Origin: Arenicella sp. | Lineage (GTDB): Bacteria; Pseudomonadota; Gammaproteobacteria; Arenicellales; Arenicellaceae | Assembly (NCBI GenBank): GCA_023301745.1 | Contig: JALZVW010000077.1 | Location: forward strand, 1-41,142 | Direction: 5' to 3' | Length of the DNA: 41,142 bases | Shown: piece after piece, positions 31,951 through 41,142 of the stretch | Position numbering within the stretch: the first letter of the stretch is position 1 | Layout: the number at the start of each line of letters is the position of its first letter | Translations under genes and position numbers: made by a program | Notes under the pieces: model-generated | Told to the model about the DNA's origin: nothing | The model's input: the letters and a program-made list of their open reading frames with translations, nothing else | Databases searched by the model: none

Positions 31951-32121
31951 ATGCCTATGTATGGCGAGGCACCCTCAAATAGCATGAAAACAAAAAAGTA
32001 AGCAAATAGCGCATATTTATGCTGTTGGTTTTCATTACAATACCCGAAAAATAAAAGGTGATCCGTGATTAATAGACTCTGATATAGTTACAAAAATATT
32101 TTCTGGAATAAGATTATCCTT

Positions 32122-33855
32122 ATGATTATCAAAATCTTAAAGAGCTTTTTTATCAGCACTACCTTGTGTGTAACTGTTATAGCTTTTGCGCCATTAACTC
32201 ATGCTACCGATACACGAGCAGCAGGATTGACTCCGATTATTATGTTGTTGCTTGATGATGACAATGAAGAAATCGACATGGCGAGTGCATCACGGTTCTT
32301 GATGCAAGCCACATACGGGCCAACCTTAGATGAAATAACGGCCCTTACTAATAGCAGTTATGAAAAATGGATAGATAATCAGTTTTCTCTGCCAGCGACA
32401 AACCACATCGAATACGGCTTAGAGATAGGACATTTTCGTCCGGGCGGCACAATATTTCAAGGGCCGGTGCCCGGCAGAACGCAACGGTATTCGGTATGGA
32501 ATCATATCGCAATGAACGCGCCAGACCAACTGCGCCAAAGAATGGCGTTCGCCTTGAGTCAAATTTTTGTTGTTAGTGATCGAGCCGTCTCTTCTCACTC
32601 TATTGCTACTGGATATTACGACCTTTTAGTCGATAATGCGTTTGTTAGTTACCGAGAGCTTCTAGAGAAAGTTGCCCTAAACCAGTTTATGGGTAGATTT
32701 CTTGGTATGGCGGGTAACCAAAGAGCGAATCCTGATTTGAATATCATACGGCCTGATGAAAATTTTGCTCGTGAGATCATGCAGTTGTTTAGCATTGGCT
32801 TAGTTGAATTAGAGCTTGATGGCACACCTAAGCTTGATGCCAATGGCAACCAAATTCCGACTTACGCACAAAGTGATGTTGAAGAACTAGCCAAAGTTTT
32901 TACAGGTTGGCATTTAGAGTTCATTAGCGATGCAACATTTGACCAAACAAACCGTGGATTAGACAACCGGTACCTCGGACCAATGCGTGCATTTGCAAAC
33001 TTTCATGATGTGAGCAGCAAAACACTACTCAGTGTGCCTGGCTTTAATTCGGTAATACCACCAAACCAAACGGCCGAACAAGAACTAGAACAAACCCTCG
33101 ACATTCTGGCTAATCACCCTAATACGGCACCGTTCATTAGCAAACAGTTAATCCAGCGTTTTGTAACAAGTAACCCAACGCCCGCCTATGTCAGACGTAT
33201 TTCAACCGTATTCAATGAAACGGATGGTGATTTGCAAGCGGTGATTAAAGCCATCTTATTGGATGCCGAAGCTCGTCAAGGTCATCTACGCAACCCCGAA
33301 ACGTTCGGTAAAATCAAAGAGCCGATATTGAAGCTAACCGGTTTTTGGCGCGGTGTTGGTCTGTTATTAAATGTACCTCTTGCCGGCCCCTCAAGTATAA
33401 GGTTTGAGCAAATGGAACAGACTCCTTTGAGTGCGCCATCGGTGTTTAATTTTTTCAGGCCAGACTTTTCACCATCAGGCGTATTGTCTCAAAATGGCTT
33501 GTTTTCACCTGAATCCCAATTACTCACTTCGACGAGCATTGTTACTATGGGCTCGACACTGACTGACTTTTCATTGATTTCTAATCAGAGCCAAAACCCC
33601 AATAGTGCTACATTCACCGCAATTGCAACAGACCATTTAGAACTACTTGTACCAGACGACTTAGTGCGGCCTGAGGCACTCGTCGAACATTTAAATATTG
33701 TCTTGCTGGCCGGCAGTATGACGGACGAAATGAGAGAAATTCTTCTCAATCTACACTCTGGTTCTGACGGTTATGCGGCATTAAACAAGCTTAACGTTGT
33801 GAATGATATTTTATATTTAATTACCCTGTCACCAGACTTTAATGTTCAGCGCTAA
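32122..33855 (+). CDS. DUF1800 family exported protein
   Basis: Signal peptide; ASRFLMQATYGPTLDEI...WNHIAMNAPDQLRQRMAFALSQIFVVS...NFAREIMQLFSIGLVEL...TPLSAPSVFNFFRPDFSPSG, characteristic DUF1800. Confidence 0.92.
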   Translation: MIIKILKSFFISTTLCVTVIAFAPLTHATDTRAAGLTPIIMLLLDDDNEEIDMASASRFLMQATYGPTLDEITALTNSSYEKWIDNQFSLPATNHIEYGLEIGHFRPGGTIFQGPVPGRTQRYSVWNHIAMNAPDQLRQRMAFALSQIFVVSDRAVSSHSIATGYYDLLVDNAFVSYRELLEKVALNQFMGRFLGMAGNQRANPDLNIIRPDENFAREIMQLFSIGLVELELDGTPKLDANGNQIPTYAQSDVEELAKVFTGWHLEFISDATFDQTNRGLDNRYLGPMRAFANFHDVSSKTLLSVPGFNSVIPPNQTAEQELEQTLDILANHPNTAPFISKQLIQRFVTSNPTPAYVRRISTVFNETDGDLQAVIKAILLDAEARQGHLRNPETFGKIKEPILKLTGFWRGVGLLLNVPLAGPSSIRFEQMEQTPLSAPSVFNFFRPDFSPSGVLSQNGLFSPESQLLTSTSIVTMGSTLTDFSLISNQSQNPNSATFTAIATDHLELLVPDDLVRPEALVEHLNIVLLAGSMTDEMREILLNLHSGSDGYAALNKLNVVNDILYLITLSPDFNVQR

Positions 33856-33865
33856 GGAAAGAATA

Positions 33866-35251
33866 ATGATAAATAGACGAAACTTTTTAAAAGCCAGCGC
33901 CGCATCAACATTAACAGGTGCTGGAGCCTTAAACCTGTCGCAAGCTTCAGCGTTCGCCGCACAAACGCCAACTGATTTCAAAACCATCGTTTGTGTTTAC
34001 TTAGATGGGGGTAATGATTCATTTAATATGCTCGTGCCAAATACAACAGCAGAATACAATGCTTATGCACAATCAAGGCAAGCACTTGCGCACGATCGCT
34101 TAGCTCTGCAGAGCATCTCGCCGAGGGGGTTAGGTGCAAACAGTTTTGGTTTACACCCAAACATGCCCGAATTGAAAAACATGTTTGATAATGGTGAGGC
34201 GTCATTCATCGCCAATGTAGGGCCGCTTATTGAGCCAACAAATAAAGCCGACATCGCGAATGGCAGTGCGTTTCTGCCAACAGGTTTAGGCGGGCATAAC
34301 ACCGGGAGTTCTTATTGGAAAGGCGACCATGACAGCACAGTTAATGCCTCTGGAGACGGGATTGGTGGCCGGCTGGCCAACGAATTTGTTAATAACGCTG
34401 AACTCCCTATGCTTATTTCATCAGGCGCTGGTTACGATTTATTTTTAAATCATGCCGAACAACCAGTTTACGGAATTTCTCCTGCTGGCTTGGTGTTAAT
34501 GAGAGATTATAATTTATCTCAATCAGCTAGGTTCGCCGCTGCGCCGGCGACAGCAAGACGTGCGGCGTTAGAAAAATTAAATATGCTTGGGGTTAACGAT
34601 AAAAATTTATTTATGCAACACTCTGGTCAATTACTCAGCCAAGGTCTTAACTTAAGCCTCACTGCGCAAGAGCTTTTAGGTGGTATTCCCCCGCTAGAGG
34701 TAGAATTTCCGGCCGCCCCATTCACTAACGTCTCACGACATCTTAGGCGTGCGGCAGAAATGATTTCAATTAGAGAAGGGCTAGGAATGCGGCGACAAAT
34801 CATTTATGTACGAGCTACCGGTTTTGACACACATGATGCACTGAATGCATTTCATGCCCCTGCAATGGCTGAACTCAGTGCAAGCTTGGCGGCATTCAAC
34901 GAGACAATGAAACAGTTGGGTATGGATTCAAGCGTACTTACTTATACCGCATCAGATTTCAGTCGCACATTAACTAACACTGGCGACGGAACGGATCATG
35001 CTTGGGGCGGCCCTCAGGTATTAATGGGCGGCGGCATTAAAGGCGGCGAATTATTTGGCTCTTACCCTGTTTTAGAGCTTGATAGTGATGATGATTACAA
35101 CGGTGACGGTCGTATAATCCCGACAACATCGGTGACTCAGCATGCCGCAACCATCGCGAAATGGTTTGGCGTACCGCAAAGCCGTTTGTCTGCTGTGGTG
35201 CCTAATATAAGCAATTTTTCAGGCCAACAAGACCTAGGTTTTTTTGCATAA
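33866..35251 (+). CDS. DUF1501 family protein with Tat-like signal
   Basis: MINRRNFLKASAASTLTGAGALNLSQASAFA; FKTIVCVYLDGGNDSFNMLVP...HAWGGPQVLMGGGIKGGELFGSYP; the ORF track start (33842) overlaps the upstream gene. Confidence 0.93.
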   Translation: MINRRNFLKASAASTLTGAGALNLSQASAFAAQTPTDFKTIVCVYLDGGNDSFNMLVPNTTAEYNAYAQSRQALAHDRLALQSISPRGLGANSFGLHPNMPELKNMFDNGEASFIANVGPLIEPTNKADIANGSAFLPTGLGGHNTGSSYWKGDHDSTVNASGDGIGGRLANEFVNNAELPMLISSGAGYDLFLNHAEQPVYGISPAGLVLMRDYNLSQSARFAAAPATARRAALEKLNMLGVNDKNLFMQHSGQLLSQGLNLSLTAQELLGGIPPLEVEFPAAPFTNVSRHLRRAAEMISIREGLGMRRQIIYVRATGFDTHDALNAFHAPAMAELSASLAAFNETMKQLGMDSSVLTYTASDFSRTLTNTGDGTDHAWGGPQVLMGGGIKGGELFGSYPVLELDSDDDYNGDGRIIPTTSVTQHAATIAKWFGVPQSRLSAVVPNISNFSGQQDLGFFA

Positions 35252-35473
35252 CAGCTAAATCGCTTAAAGCCACAACTACTCACGACTACCAACTACTGAG
35301 ACACCCATTAAGACAACTACTTGATCACCCATAACTAATACTTGTCTAAACTATAAGCGCAGTTCTTTCTCTAACTAGCGAGTAGTACTTTCAAGTTTTA
35401 GTCGAGCTTATCCTGCCCTTTTAAGAAGCCGGTAGGCGATAAGGAGATACTGAAGTCAGGTTGTGTATTGAAT

Positions 35474-35608
35474 ATGCACTCTAAATTTCAAAACGATTTG
35501 ATGCTGCGCGCTGATCTTTATTTGGCTAAGCAGTCTGCTAAACATATTGTCATGGCGCGCGACAAATTGTTCGATGGCTTATCTGACTCAAGCGCCGAGT
35601 TAAGCTAG
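35474..35608 (+). CDS. Small hypothetical ORF (44 aa), possibly a gene remnant
   Basis: MHSKFQNDLMLRADLYLAKQSAKHIVMARDKLFDGLSDSSAELS*; frame open upstream to ~35404; no recognised family. Confidence 0.25.
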   Translation: MHSKFQNDLMLRADLYLAKQSAKHIVMARDKLFDGLSDSSAELS

Positions 35609-35622
35609 ACATATATGGATAC
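35608..35622. repeat. 15-bp direct repeat copy 1 (GACATATATGGATAC)
   Basis: Identical to 37504..37518; the pair brackets the ELWxxDGT gene. Confidence 0.85.
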
Positions 35623-35865
35623 TTCAATAAATTCACAAAAGGTAGAGGTTCTTTATATGGTTCTATAGTCACTAAGTTTTTTACAGTGAGCGTTTTTTTA
35701 TACTCTGAAATATCCTCTATTTTTAAGTGCATGTCTTATGATCATAGAGTATATTAAATAGAGTCTTAATGGCTACTCTGAAATAGTGTTGCCGGAGCAA
35801 CTATTATTTCTGCTCAAGAGTTTTACAGAAATAAAAACGAATATCAATTTACAAGGATTTTTGCT

Positions 35866-37452
35866 ATGAATTTAAAATTTGGATTATTTTTTATTTTTAT
35901 AATTTTCTCTACTTCGCAAAGCTACAACATAGTGTCTGCTGCTTCTGTGCCAGTTAAGGCCTGCTCTGATGTGTTTGAGTTCAATGGCGAAGCTTATTTT
36001 TGTGCCGAGCATCGTGAGAAAGGTAAAGAGGTCTTTAGAAGCAATGGTGAGCCAGAAGGAACATCAATCTTACGTGACATCGATCTGGGCCCAGGTGACT
36101 CATCTCCCAGTGGCTTTTTCAAGCTAAATGATTTTCTGTATTTTACAGCTGAAAATACTGCGTCAGGTTTATCTCTATGGCGTACAGACGGCACGTCGGA
36201 AAATACTATCCTAGTAAAAAGCTTAGCTGGTAGTTTCGCCGGTGATGTTGAAATTGTCGCGCAAGACGATGAGCGAGTGTTCTTGCAAACTAGGGGTAAT
36301 CAACTGTATGTGAGTGATGGTACGACCGCTGGGACTAAGCTAGTGGACGCGAGCGTAACATCAGACTTTGCTGGCCTTTCGTTTGCTATCAGAAGTAGTT
36401 ATTTTTTGGATGATGATAGTTTATTTTTCGTATCCTTCAACACACTTTATCGGCTTAGAATTAGTGAAAATATTTCTAGTGAAATATTTTCGTTTCCGAC
36501 CAGCCAAGGAGCGTGTGGCTTTGATGCTTTTTTGGAACAAGCGGCTTCTGTGCCGGGTAGACTTGTTCTGAGAAGTTCGATCAACCCCTGTGGTGACGCT
36601 GGTCAAACTCTGTGGATAAGTGACTATACTGCAGCAGGAACTCGTATGACCGAGCCGTCGGAGATGCGAATTTTAGCGAATTTTGGCGAGGGCGCCTTAC
36701 TGTGCTCATTAGTTGATTCAGCTTATCTTACGTTTTCAGGTAATGCGCTTGTATCCGTTCGAGCGGGCTTCGATGACGGTAGCTTTTGTCAAAACTCAGT
36801 GGTTGAACATGCGCATAATAGTGCGATTTATTTTCACCAAGTTGGTAGTACGGACCTATGGTTTAAAGATTTTTCAGCGAGGGCGCCAAAGATAATAGAA
36901 TCCGCGTCCACGTTCAATGATCAGAGTGGGCTGCGTGATTACGCAAGCATAGGTAGTGATTTGTATTTGGCGACTGCATCATTCGGAGGTGACTCCGCCC
37001 TTTTTCAGTTCGACAGTTCAAGTATTGAGCTTGTTGAATTGTCGAAATTTAATGACCAGCAGTTGATAGGGTTTCATCGCGCAGGTAATCAACTGTTTAT
37101 GCTTTTCCCTGAATTTTCTAGGGATTCTTCACGCGAAAATGGGATACGAGTCGACCTCACACTCAGGATGTTTCAGCCGGGTGGCTCGACAACATTAGTG
37201 AGGCGCATAGCAGGTCAAGGCGAAAACGATCAAGTGACAATGTGGAATGAAGGTAGTCGTCTATATTTTCAAGTATTGTCTGAGGGTGACCTCTTTCACT
37301 CAAATGGCACGAGTGAGTCTACTTATCGCTTGACGTATATTGAGCCCGATAGGGAGGTCGACATCACTCCAGAGCAAGAAGCTGCAGCGAAGGTAATCCC
37401 AGGGATCATTTTTTTGTTGATGGATGATGAAGAGTCGAAGGAATCGAACTAG
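35866..37452 (+). CDS. ELWxxDGT-repeat secreted protein
   Basis: Signal peptide; repeats KEVFRSNGEPEGTSIL, LSLWRTDGTSENTILV, NQLYVSDGTTAGTKLV, QTLWISDYTAAGTRM, GDLFHSNGTSESTYRL. Confidence 0.85.
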   Translation: MNLKFGLFFIFIIFSTSQSYNIVSAASVPVKACSDVFEFNGEAYFCAEHREKGKEVFRSNGEPEGTSILRDIDLGPGDSSPSGFFKLNDFLYFTAENTASGLSLWRTDGTSENTILVKSLAGSFAGDVEIVAQDDERVFLQTRGNQLYVSDGTTAGTKLVDASVTSDFAGLSFAIRSSYFLDDDSLFFVSFNTLYRLRISENISSEIFSFPTSQGACGFDAFLEQAASVPGRLVLRSSINPCGDAGQTLWISDYTAAGTRMTEPSEMRILANFGEGALLCSLVDSAYLTFSGNALVSVRAGFDDGSFCQNSVVEHAHNSAIYFHQVGSTDLWFKDFSARAPKIIESASTFNDQSGLRDYASIGSDLYLATASFGGDSALFQFDSSSIELVELSKFNDQQLIGFHRAGNQLFMLFPEFSRDSSRENGIRVDLTLRMFQPGGSTTLVRRIAGQGENDQVTMWNEGSRLYFQVLSEGDLFHSNGTSESTYRLTYIEPDREVDITPEQEAAAKVIPGIIFLLMDDEESKESN

Positions 37453-37503
37453 TGTGGTGCTGGAGCCAAATTTCGTTATGAACGGCATCGTCTCAACTAC
37501 TGG

Positions 37504-37518
37504 GACATATATGGATAC
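37504..37518. repeat. 15-bp direct repeat copy 2 (GACATATATGGATAC)
   Basis: Identical to 35608..35622. Confidence 0.85.
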
Positions 37519-37845
37519 CTCCCCTAACTTCGCTTAAGGACTACGAGTAGTTTCTGTCAGCCTAAATAGTCAAATGAAACTCGCTTCTTTGTCCTCCGCG
37601 ACTACTCAGGTTTTACTCTGACCCCAACTCTTCCCAACTCTTCATTTATTTTTAGGGGTTTACGTACGGAATCGCTATGATTTTTGAATTGATATATTCG
37701 GTGTTCCTTTTTACTCAAAAGCATATCCTAGATATGAGTGAGAAGTGACTTATGTACCTTTATTAGGTATAACGAGAAGAAGGAACTTCTAACAGCAAAA
37801 TCGATCGAAATGAGGCTCGCTCAATAGAGAAAGGTGAACCCATAA

Positions 37846-37884
37846 AAAAGCGAAGCCAACCTAGATGATTGACTTCGCTTTTTG
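37846..37884 (-). terminator. Intrinsic terminator downstream of tRNA-Arg
   Basis: Minus strand AAAAGCGAAGTCAA-loop-TTGGCTTCGCTTTTTT; stem with one G-U pair. Confidence 0.9.
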
Positions 37885-37888
37885 TAGT

Positions 37889-37964
37889 GGTGCGCCCGGA
37901 GGGATTCGAACCCCCGACCAATTGGTTCGAAGCCAACTACTCTATCCAGCTGAGCTACGGACGC
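37889..37964 (-). tRNA. tRNA-Arg(UCG), CCA encoded
   Basis: Minus strand GCGTCCGTAGCTCAGCTGGATAGAGTAGTTGG-CTTCGAA-CCAAT...GGGGGTTCGAATCCCTCCGGGCGCACCA; anticodon loop CUUCGAA gives anticodon UCG. Boundaries +/-1 nt. Confidence 0.93.
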
Positions 37965-37999
37965 ATGTCTTTACTAATTCTATAATACTTCTTTAAAAC

Positions 38000-38081
38000 G
38001 GCGAACTCTATTATTCGCCTAGTCCCTAGGCTCACCCTTCGGGCTGCCTTTGGCAGTTCAATTTCGTTCCAGACGAAATTG
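38000..38081 (-). repeat. Chain of back-to-back short hairpins between the partial and intact tRNA-Arg copies
   Basis: GGCGAA/TTCGCC (38000-38019), GCCTAG/CTAGGC (38017-38031), CCC/GGG (38035-38043), CTGCC/GGCAG (38044-38056), CAATTTCGT/ACGAAATTG (38059-38081). Confidence 0.8.
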
Positions 38082-38082
38082 T

Positions 38083-38102
38083 CAGCTGAGCTACGGACGC
38101 AT
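38083..38102 (-). pseudogene. Partial tRNA-Arg: duplicated 5' end (acceptor 5' strand and D-arm start)
   Basis: CAGCTGAGCTACGGACGCAT identical to 37947..37966 at the 5' end of the intact tRNA. Confidence 0.85.
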
Positions 38103-38142
38103 ATTCTTTCAGTTCAAAGAGACTCTCTCTTTAAGTTGGGCG

Positions 38143-38148
38143 ATTATA
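38143..38148 (-). promoter_or_regulatory. Putative -10 box (TATAAT) for the tRNA-Arg transcript, with GC-rich discriminator
   Basis: Minus strand TATAATCGCCCAAC; lies upstream of the partial tRNA copy. No convincing -35 identified. Confidence 0.5.
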
Positions 38149-38245
38149 ATGCAAACTGCCCAAGGTTTCGACCAGTGATTACAATCTCGGCAACAAAAAA
38201 GTTCTATACTTTCAGGCATACCGATTAAGTTCACGTTTTCTACTA

Positions 38246-41142
38246 ATGCCAGCAGCAAAAAAAAAAGCAAAACCTCACACTAGAGAGCCATGGCCAACGC
38301 CTATTAGCTATCCTGAAAACTTGCCGATTAGCCTTCGTCGAGAAGAAATAGCCAAGGCAATTAAAGACAACCAAGTTGTGATTTTGGCGGGGGAAACAGG
38401 CTCTGGTAAAACCACACAGTTGCCTAAAATTTGTTTATCACTGGGTTACGGCGAGAGAGGCTTGATAGGCCACACTCAGCCGCGCCGCATTGCCGCAAGA
38501 ACCGTGGCTGACCGTATCGCCTCTGAACTTAAGACGCCGCTAGGCGAAGGCGTTGGTTACCAGGTAAGGTTTACTGACAATTCAGGTAAGAACACCCGAA
38601 TAAAGCTAATGACCGACGGCGTATTGCTGGCCGAATTTCAACACGACCGCTTGCTGAAAAAGTACGACGTTATCATCATTGATGAAGCACACGAGCGAAG
38701 TTTGAATATCGACTTCTTGTTAGGTTTATTAAAACCACTTTGTCAAAAGCGCCCAGAACTCAAAGTCATTATCACCTCGGCGACCATTGATTTAGAGAAG
38801 TTTTCTAAACACTTTACCTTACGCGGTAAGCCCGCCCCTATTATCGAAGTCTCGGGGCGCACCTACCCGGTGAAGACACTGTATCAAGAACCTGCCACAG
38901 AAGAACAGAATCTACCGGATTTGATCACCAACACGGTCACTCAAATAATTCGCGGTGAGGCTAAGGGTGACTACAACGCCAGCGGTGATATCTTAGTATT
39001 TTGCGCAGGTGAACGTGAGATACGCGATGCCGCGCAAGCCTTACGGCGTGCTCAGTTGCCGCTTGAAGTATTACCGCTGTATTCTCGCTTAAGTGTTAGC
39101 GAACAAAACAAGGTGTTTAGATCAGCGCATAGACGCAAGGTGGTGTTAGCGACCAATGTAGCTGAAACCTCGATAACGGTGCCGGGTATCGCCTACGTGA
39201 TTGACCCAGGGTTGGCACGCATCTCACGTTATAGTTTTCGCTCCAAGGTGCAACGTTTACCGATTGAGGCGGTCTCTCAAGCCAGCGCGAATCAACGCCA
39301 AGGCCGTTGTGGCCGTGTTTCAAATGGTGTTTGCATTCGCCTTTATTCAGAGCAAGATTTCAAGCAACGAGCCCAATTCACACCCGCTGAGATATTGCGC
39401 AGCAACCTCGCTTCGGTGATTCTAAAAATGCTGCGCTTAGGCATTAAAGATGTGACGCAATTTGAATTTCTCGACCAGCCAGACAGCCGACTACTTAATG
39501 ACGGCTTTAAACTGCTTGAAGAACTAGGCGGCGTTAACGATGAGCGCAAGCTGACGCCCGTTGGCCGACAAATGAGTGACCTCTCGGTTGACCCCAAATA
39601 TGCGCGTATTCTTATTGAAGCCAACAAATTAGGCTGTTTACGAGACACTCTAATCTTAATCAGTGGCCTAAGCATTCAAGACCCACGCGAGCGACCGGCC
39701 GATAAACAACAAGCGGCCGACCAAGCTCATCAGCAATTGCACCACAATCAATCTGATTTTTTTAGTTATTTGCACCTATGGCAGGCGATTAACAATTCTC
39801 GAGATGAATTAAGCAATACAAAGTTTAAGCAACATTGTGTTGAGCGCTATTGGTCTATCGCGCGTATTTTTGAATGGCGTGAACTGTTCCGCCAATTATT
39901 GACTCAAGGCAAATCACTGGGTTGGAAGGTTGATGAATGGGCTTCACTTACATTGCCAGAACCTGGCAAGAAAAAAGCCAAACCCGACTCGAACTTTAAT
40001 CAACGCTATGAAAAATTGCACCGCGCTTTATTGAGCGGGTTATTGAGTAACATTGCGACCAAAGACGTTGACGGTGAATACCTAGCAACACGCAGTCGAC
40101 ACGTGCATTTATTCCCCGCCTCGGCCCAGGCAAAGCGTAAACCTAAATGGATTATGTCGGCTGAGTATTTAGAGACATCGCGTTTGTTTGCTCACACCAT
40201 TGGCGAAATAAAACCTAATTGGGTGAGTGATACCGCCAAGCACTTGTGTCGCTACAACTACAGCAGCCCACATTACCATGTGCGCTCAGGAAGCATTAAA
40301 GCCTATCGTGAGACCTTGCTCTACGGCCTAACTCTGCGCGACAAAGAAGCGGTAAATTACGCACCGATTAATGCCACTGAAAGCCGACACGTGTTTGTAC
40401 AACAAGCGCTGGTTGAAGGGCGTTATAAGCCAAAAGGGAAAATCGCTGAATTTGTAACACACAATGAAGCGCTAATCTCAGATATAGAAAAACTTGAAAC
40501 CAAGACACGCAAACGAAACCTATTGGTGAATGAACGCATCATTTTCGATTTTTACCATGAACGTTTGCCTGAGCAAATTCATAATCGACATGCGTTAGAA
40601 CACTGGTTATCTCAAGCAAACGAGGGGGTTTTAAAACTCAATCGCGAAACCCTGTTACAAGCTGAGTTAGACACACAACAGACGTCACAATTCCCCGACA
40701 AAATAGTGGTTCACGGAAAAGAAGTGAGCATTATCTACAAGTTTGACCCTGGTAAACACAGTGACGGCGTGACCATGATCGTGCCAATTTTGGTATTAGC
40801 CCCCTTTCCAAAACACATTGGTGATTGGTTAGTCCCTGGCCTCTTGAGGGAAAAATGCATTGCCTTGATCAAGACATTAGCCAAGCCAATTCGGCGCAAC
40901 TTTGCTCCCGCGTCGGATGCCGTAGATCGAATTTTCGATAAACTAGTGCCCTGTGATGCGCCGCTGACTCAAGTGCTGGCCGAACAATTGTTTCGTGCCA
41001 GGGGGGTGAAGGTCAGCGCGGCCGACTTCAGCACAGACAAACTCGATGACTTCTATCGAATGAATTATCGAGTGATCGACACTGACGGCTCGCTAATCGA
41101 AGAGGGTCGAGACCTCGCTCACCTAAAACAAAGTTACGCCAA
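38246..41142 (+). CDS. hrpA: ATP-dependent RNA helicase HrpA (3'-truncated by window end)
   Basis: Translated by eye: [95 protein letters not shown]...[18 protein letters not shown]; absent from ORF track because it has no stop in the window. Confidence 0.95.
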   Translation, partial: MPAAKKKAKPHTREPWPTPISYPENLPISLRREEIAKAIKDNQVVILAGETGSGKTTQLPKICLSLGYGERGLIGHTQPRRIAARTVADRIASELKTPLGEGVGYQVRFTDNSGKNTRIKLMTDGVLLAEFQHDRLLKKYDVIIIDEAHERSLNIDFLLGLLKPLCQKRPELKVIITSATIDLEKFSKHFTLRGKPAPIIEVSGRTYPVKTLYQEPATEEQNLPDLITNTVTQIIRGEAKGDYNASGDILVFCAGEREIRDAAQALRRAQLPLEVLPLYSRLSVSEQNKVFRSAHRRKVVLATNVAETSITVPGIAYVIDPGLARISRYSFRSKVQRLPIEAVSQASANQRQGRCGRVSNGVCIRLYSEQDFKQRAQFTPAEILRSNLASVILKMLRLGIKDVTQFEFLDQPDSRLLNDGFKLLEELGGVNDERKLTPVGRQMSDLSVDPKYARILIEANKLGCLRDTLILISGLSIQDPRERPADKQQAADQAHQQLHHNQSDFFSYLHLWQAINNSRDELSNTKFKQHCVERYWSIARIFEWRELFRQLLTQGKSLGWKVDEWASLTLPEPGKKKAKPDSNFNQRYEKLHRALLSGLLSNIATKDVDGEYLATRSRHVHLFPASAQAKRKPKWIMSAEYLETSRLFAHTIGEIKPNWVSDTAKHLCRYNYSSPHYHVRSGSIKAYRETLLYGLTLRDKEAVNYAPINATESRHVFVQQALVEGRYKPKGKIAEFVTHNEALISDIEKLETKTRKRNLLVNERIIFDFYHERLPEQIHNRHALEHWLSQANEGVLKLNRETLLQAELDTQQTSQFPDKIVVHGKEVSIIYKFDPGKHSDGVTMIVPILVLAPFPKHIGDWLVPGLLREKCIALIKTLAKPIRRNFAPASDAVDRIFDKLVPCDAPLTQVLAEQLFRARGVKVSAADFSTDKLDDFYRMNYRVIDTDGSLIEEGRDLAHLKQSYA

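Noticed and set aside
35866-37452. Internal repetition in the ELWxxDGT gene considered as DNA tandem repeats
   Set aside because: Repeat is only at protein-motif level, with diverged nucleotides and irregular spacing.
39117-39675. Minus-strand ORFs (68 and 110 aa) and + ORF 39201..39419
   Set aside because: Lie inside the hrpA reading frame, which is supported by DEAH helicase motifs.

Overview
The window is a gammaproteobacterial chromosome segment made mostly of conserved housekeeping genes. Reading the minus strand from high to low coordinates, there is an E. coli-like superoperon: tsaE-amiB(LysM)-mutL-miaA-hfq-hflX-hflK-hflC-hisZ-purA-rnr-rlmB, with queG divergent from tsaE. It is followed in the + direction by a NADAR-family gene, a TPR protein, rpmB/rpmG (-), radC (-), coaBC, dut, gltA, sucA-sucB-lpdA, a DUF1800/DUF1501 pair, an ELWxxDGT-repeat protein, a tRNA-Arg(UCG) (-) and a truncated hrpA (+), which the ORF track misses because it runs off the window. 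There is no CRISPR array, prophage, intact IS or rRNA. The most interesting signals are non-coding: (1) a duplicated 20-bp 5' end of the tRNA-Arg gene fused to a run of back-to-back hairpins inside the tRNA leader; (2) a tsaE-amiB intergenic unit with a Pro-Pro-Pro micro-ORF (C8 tract) followed by a strong intrinsic terminator, which could be an attenuator or an sRNA; (3) 15-bp direct repeats flanking the ELWxxDGT gene, near REP/RAYT-like sequence remnants; (4) a 13-bp x3 tandem repeat and a perfect Shine-Dalgarno/two-codon ORF in the long miaA-hfq gap. Identifications come from reading the translations by eye; no database search was run.
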